From Thermoplasmata archaeon (GTDB taxonomy: Archaea; Thermoplasmatota; Thermoplasmata; Lutacidiplasmatales; UBA184): a stretch of 7,075 bases of DNA. Of the stretch, positions 6,652 to 7,075 are shown piece after piece (within the stretch, counting starts at the first letter, position 1; each line of letters starts with the position of its first letter). The notes beneath the pieces were generated by a model that had not been told where the DNA came from, made no database searches, and saw only the letters and a program-made list of their open reading frames with translations. The stretch covers positions 1 to 7,075 of the forward strand of contig JASHSX010000088.1 of the NCBI GenBank assembly GCA_030040865.1. The letters run 5' to 3'. Both the position numbers and the translations under genes were made by a program.

Positions 6652-7075
6652 GGTTCGCGACCTCCTTCCGCGCGATCGCGGCGCGCACGAGCGCGAGGTA
6701 GAGCGGGTGCGGGGCCTCCGGCCGCGAAAGGAACTCGGGATGGTACTGGACGCCGACGAGGAACGGGTGGTCCGCCGCTTCGAGCGCCTCGACCCGACCG
6801 TCGACCGACATCGCCGTGGCAGAGAGCCCGGCCGCGCGGAGCCGTTCCACGTAGTCGGGGTTGATCTCGAAGCGGTGACGGTGGCGTTCCCAGATCTCGG
6901 TCTTCCCGTAGACGTCGGCGACGCGCGAGCCCGGCGTGAGGACGACCCGCTGGGCGCCGAGCCGCATGGTGCCGCCGAGGTCGTCGAGCCCCTTCTGCTC
7001 CTCGAGCAGGCAGACGACGGGGTCGGGCGTGGCGGGATCGATCTCGGAGGAGTTCGCGTTCGCGAGATGCAGGAC
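6623..7075 (-). CDS. pyrG: CTP synthase, C-terminal glutamine amidotransferase end (partial)
   Basis: This is the 3' end of a CTP synthase gene whose 5' part lies beyond the right edge. The frame is open to base 7075 and gives about 150 residues of an enzyme usually near 530-550. The enzyme makes CTP from UTP, ATP and glutamine in the cytosol. Only the class I glutaminase domain is present. Its marks are the ANSSEID segment, the EEQKGLDDLGGTMRLG segment, the RHRHRFEIN segment typical of PyrG, and GVQYHPEFLSRP, whose His and Glu (about residues 112 and 114 of the fragment) are two members of the Cys-His-Glu triad. The nucleophile Cys and the synthetase domain are off the window. The gene ends with TGA at 6625-6623, after the start of aspS, so the two overlap by 29 bases and are probably co-transcribed and translationally coupled. 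Identification is secure. Confidence 0.96.
   Translation of the reverse strand, partial: VLHLANANSSEIDPATPDPVVCLLEEQKGLDDLGGTMRLGAQRVVLTPGSRVADVYGKTEIWERHRHRFEINPDYVERLRAAGLSATAMSVDGRVEALEAADHPFLVGVQYHPEFLSRPEAPHPLYLALVRAAIARKEVANPVGPAPALA
6660..6667 (-). promoter_or_regulatory. Strong Shine-Dalgarno site that sets the aspS start
   Basis: On the minus strand the bases read AAGGAGGT, a long match to the complement of the archaeal 16S rRNA 3' end (CACCUCCU). Eight bases (CGCGAACC) separate it from a CTG codon at 6651-6649 in the aspS frame. It lies inside the pyrG coding sequence. It is the best ribosome binding site in the window, and no ATG, GTG or TTG in the aspS frame lies at a usable distance from it. 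It therefore decides the start assigned to aspS. Confidence 0.8.

Noticed and set aside
2851..6864. A plus-strand open frame of 1337 codons antisense to DUF424, mcm, aspS and the pyrG end.
   Set aside because: It is dominated by Arg, Asp, Glu, Pro, Leu, Val and Gly in low-complexity runs and shows no domain. It exactly faces genes with clear families on the other strand. GC-rich codon use removes stop codons from the antisense frame, which explains its length.
1..7075. Search for a mobile, defence or CRISPR-like system.
   Set aside because: No transposase, integrase, nuclease, toxin-antitoxin pair, direct repeat array or tRNA-like structure was seen. Every stretch longer than 60 bases is accounted for by core genes.

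Overview
The window is a G+C-rich stretch (roughly two thirds G+C or more by eye) of an archaeal chromosome. Archaeal origin is shown by a euryarchaeal-type MCM helicase, an archaeal-type aspartyl-tRNA synthetase, an NMD3 homologue, a DUF424 protein and an archaeal SepF. SepF implies FtsZ-based division, which argues against most Thermoproteota. I infer a high-GC euryarchaeote, possibly one of the uncultured Thermoplasmatota lineages. That placement rests on gene content, not on a phylogeny.

All seven supported genes are on the minus strand, so they read from right to left: pyrG (3' end only), aspS, mcm, a DUF424 gene, nmd3, sepF and pepA. They are tightly packed. pyrG and aspS overlap by 29 bases, and the gaps are 18 (aspS-mcm), 60 (mcm-DUF424), 11 (DUF424-nmd3), 51 (nmd3-sepF) and 12 bases (sepF-pepA). 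The two longer gaps hold the only visible AT-rich promoter-like patches. A plausible layout is three transcription units: pyrG-aspS-mcm, DUF424-nmd3 and sepF-pepA. Read-through between them is possible. No stretch of 300 bases lacks a gene, and I saw no tRNA, rRNA, CRISPR array, insertion sequence or repeat family.

The cluster is housekeeping in character: CTP synthesis, tRNA-Asp charging, the replicative helicase, large-subunit ribosome maturation, the FtsZ membrane anchor and a cytosolic aminopeptidase. I do not see a new defence or mobile system. The most notable points are an apparent CTG start codon for aspS behind a near-perfect Shine-Dalgarno site inside pyrG, unusual residues at the AspRS positions said to set tRNA-Asp versus tRNA-Asn specificity, the pairing of a DUF424 gene with nmd3 behind its own promoter-like box, a SepF with a weak membrane-anchor segment, and an M17 aminopeptidase next to sepF. 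Stop codons are TGA (pyrG, aspS, mcm, pepA) or TAG (DUF424, nmd3, sepF), with no TAA. Such ordinary use of TAG argues against a genome in which TAG is mainly read as pyrrolysine.
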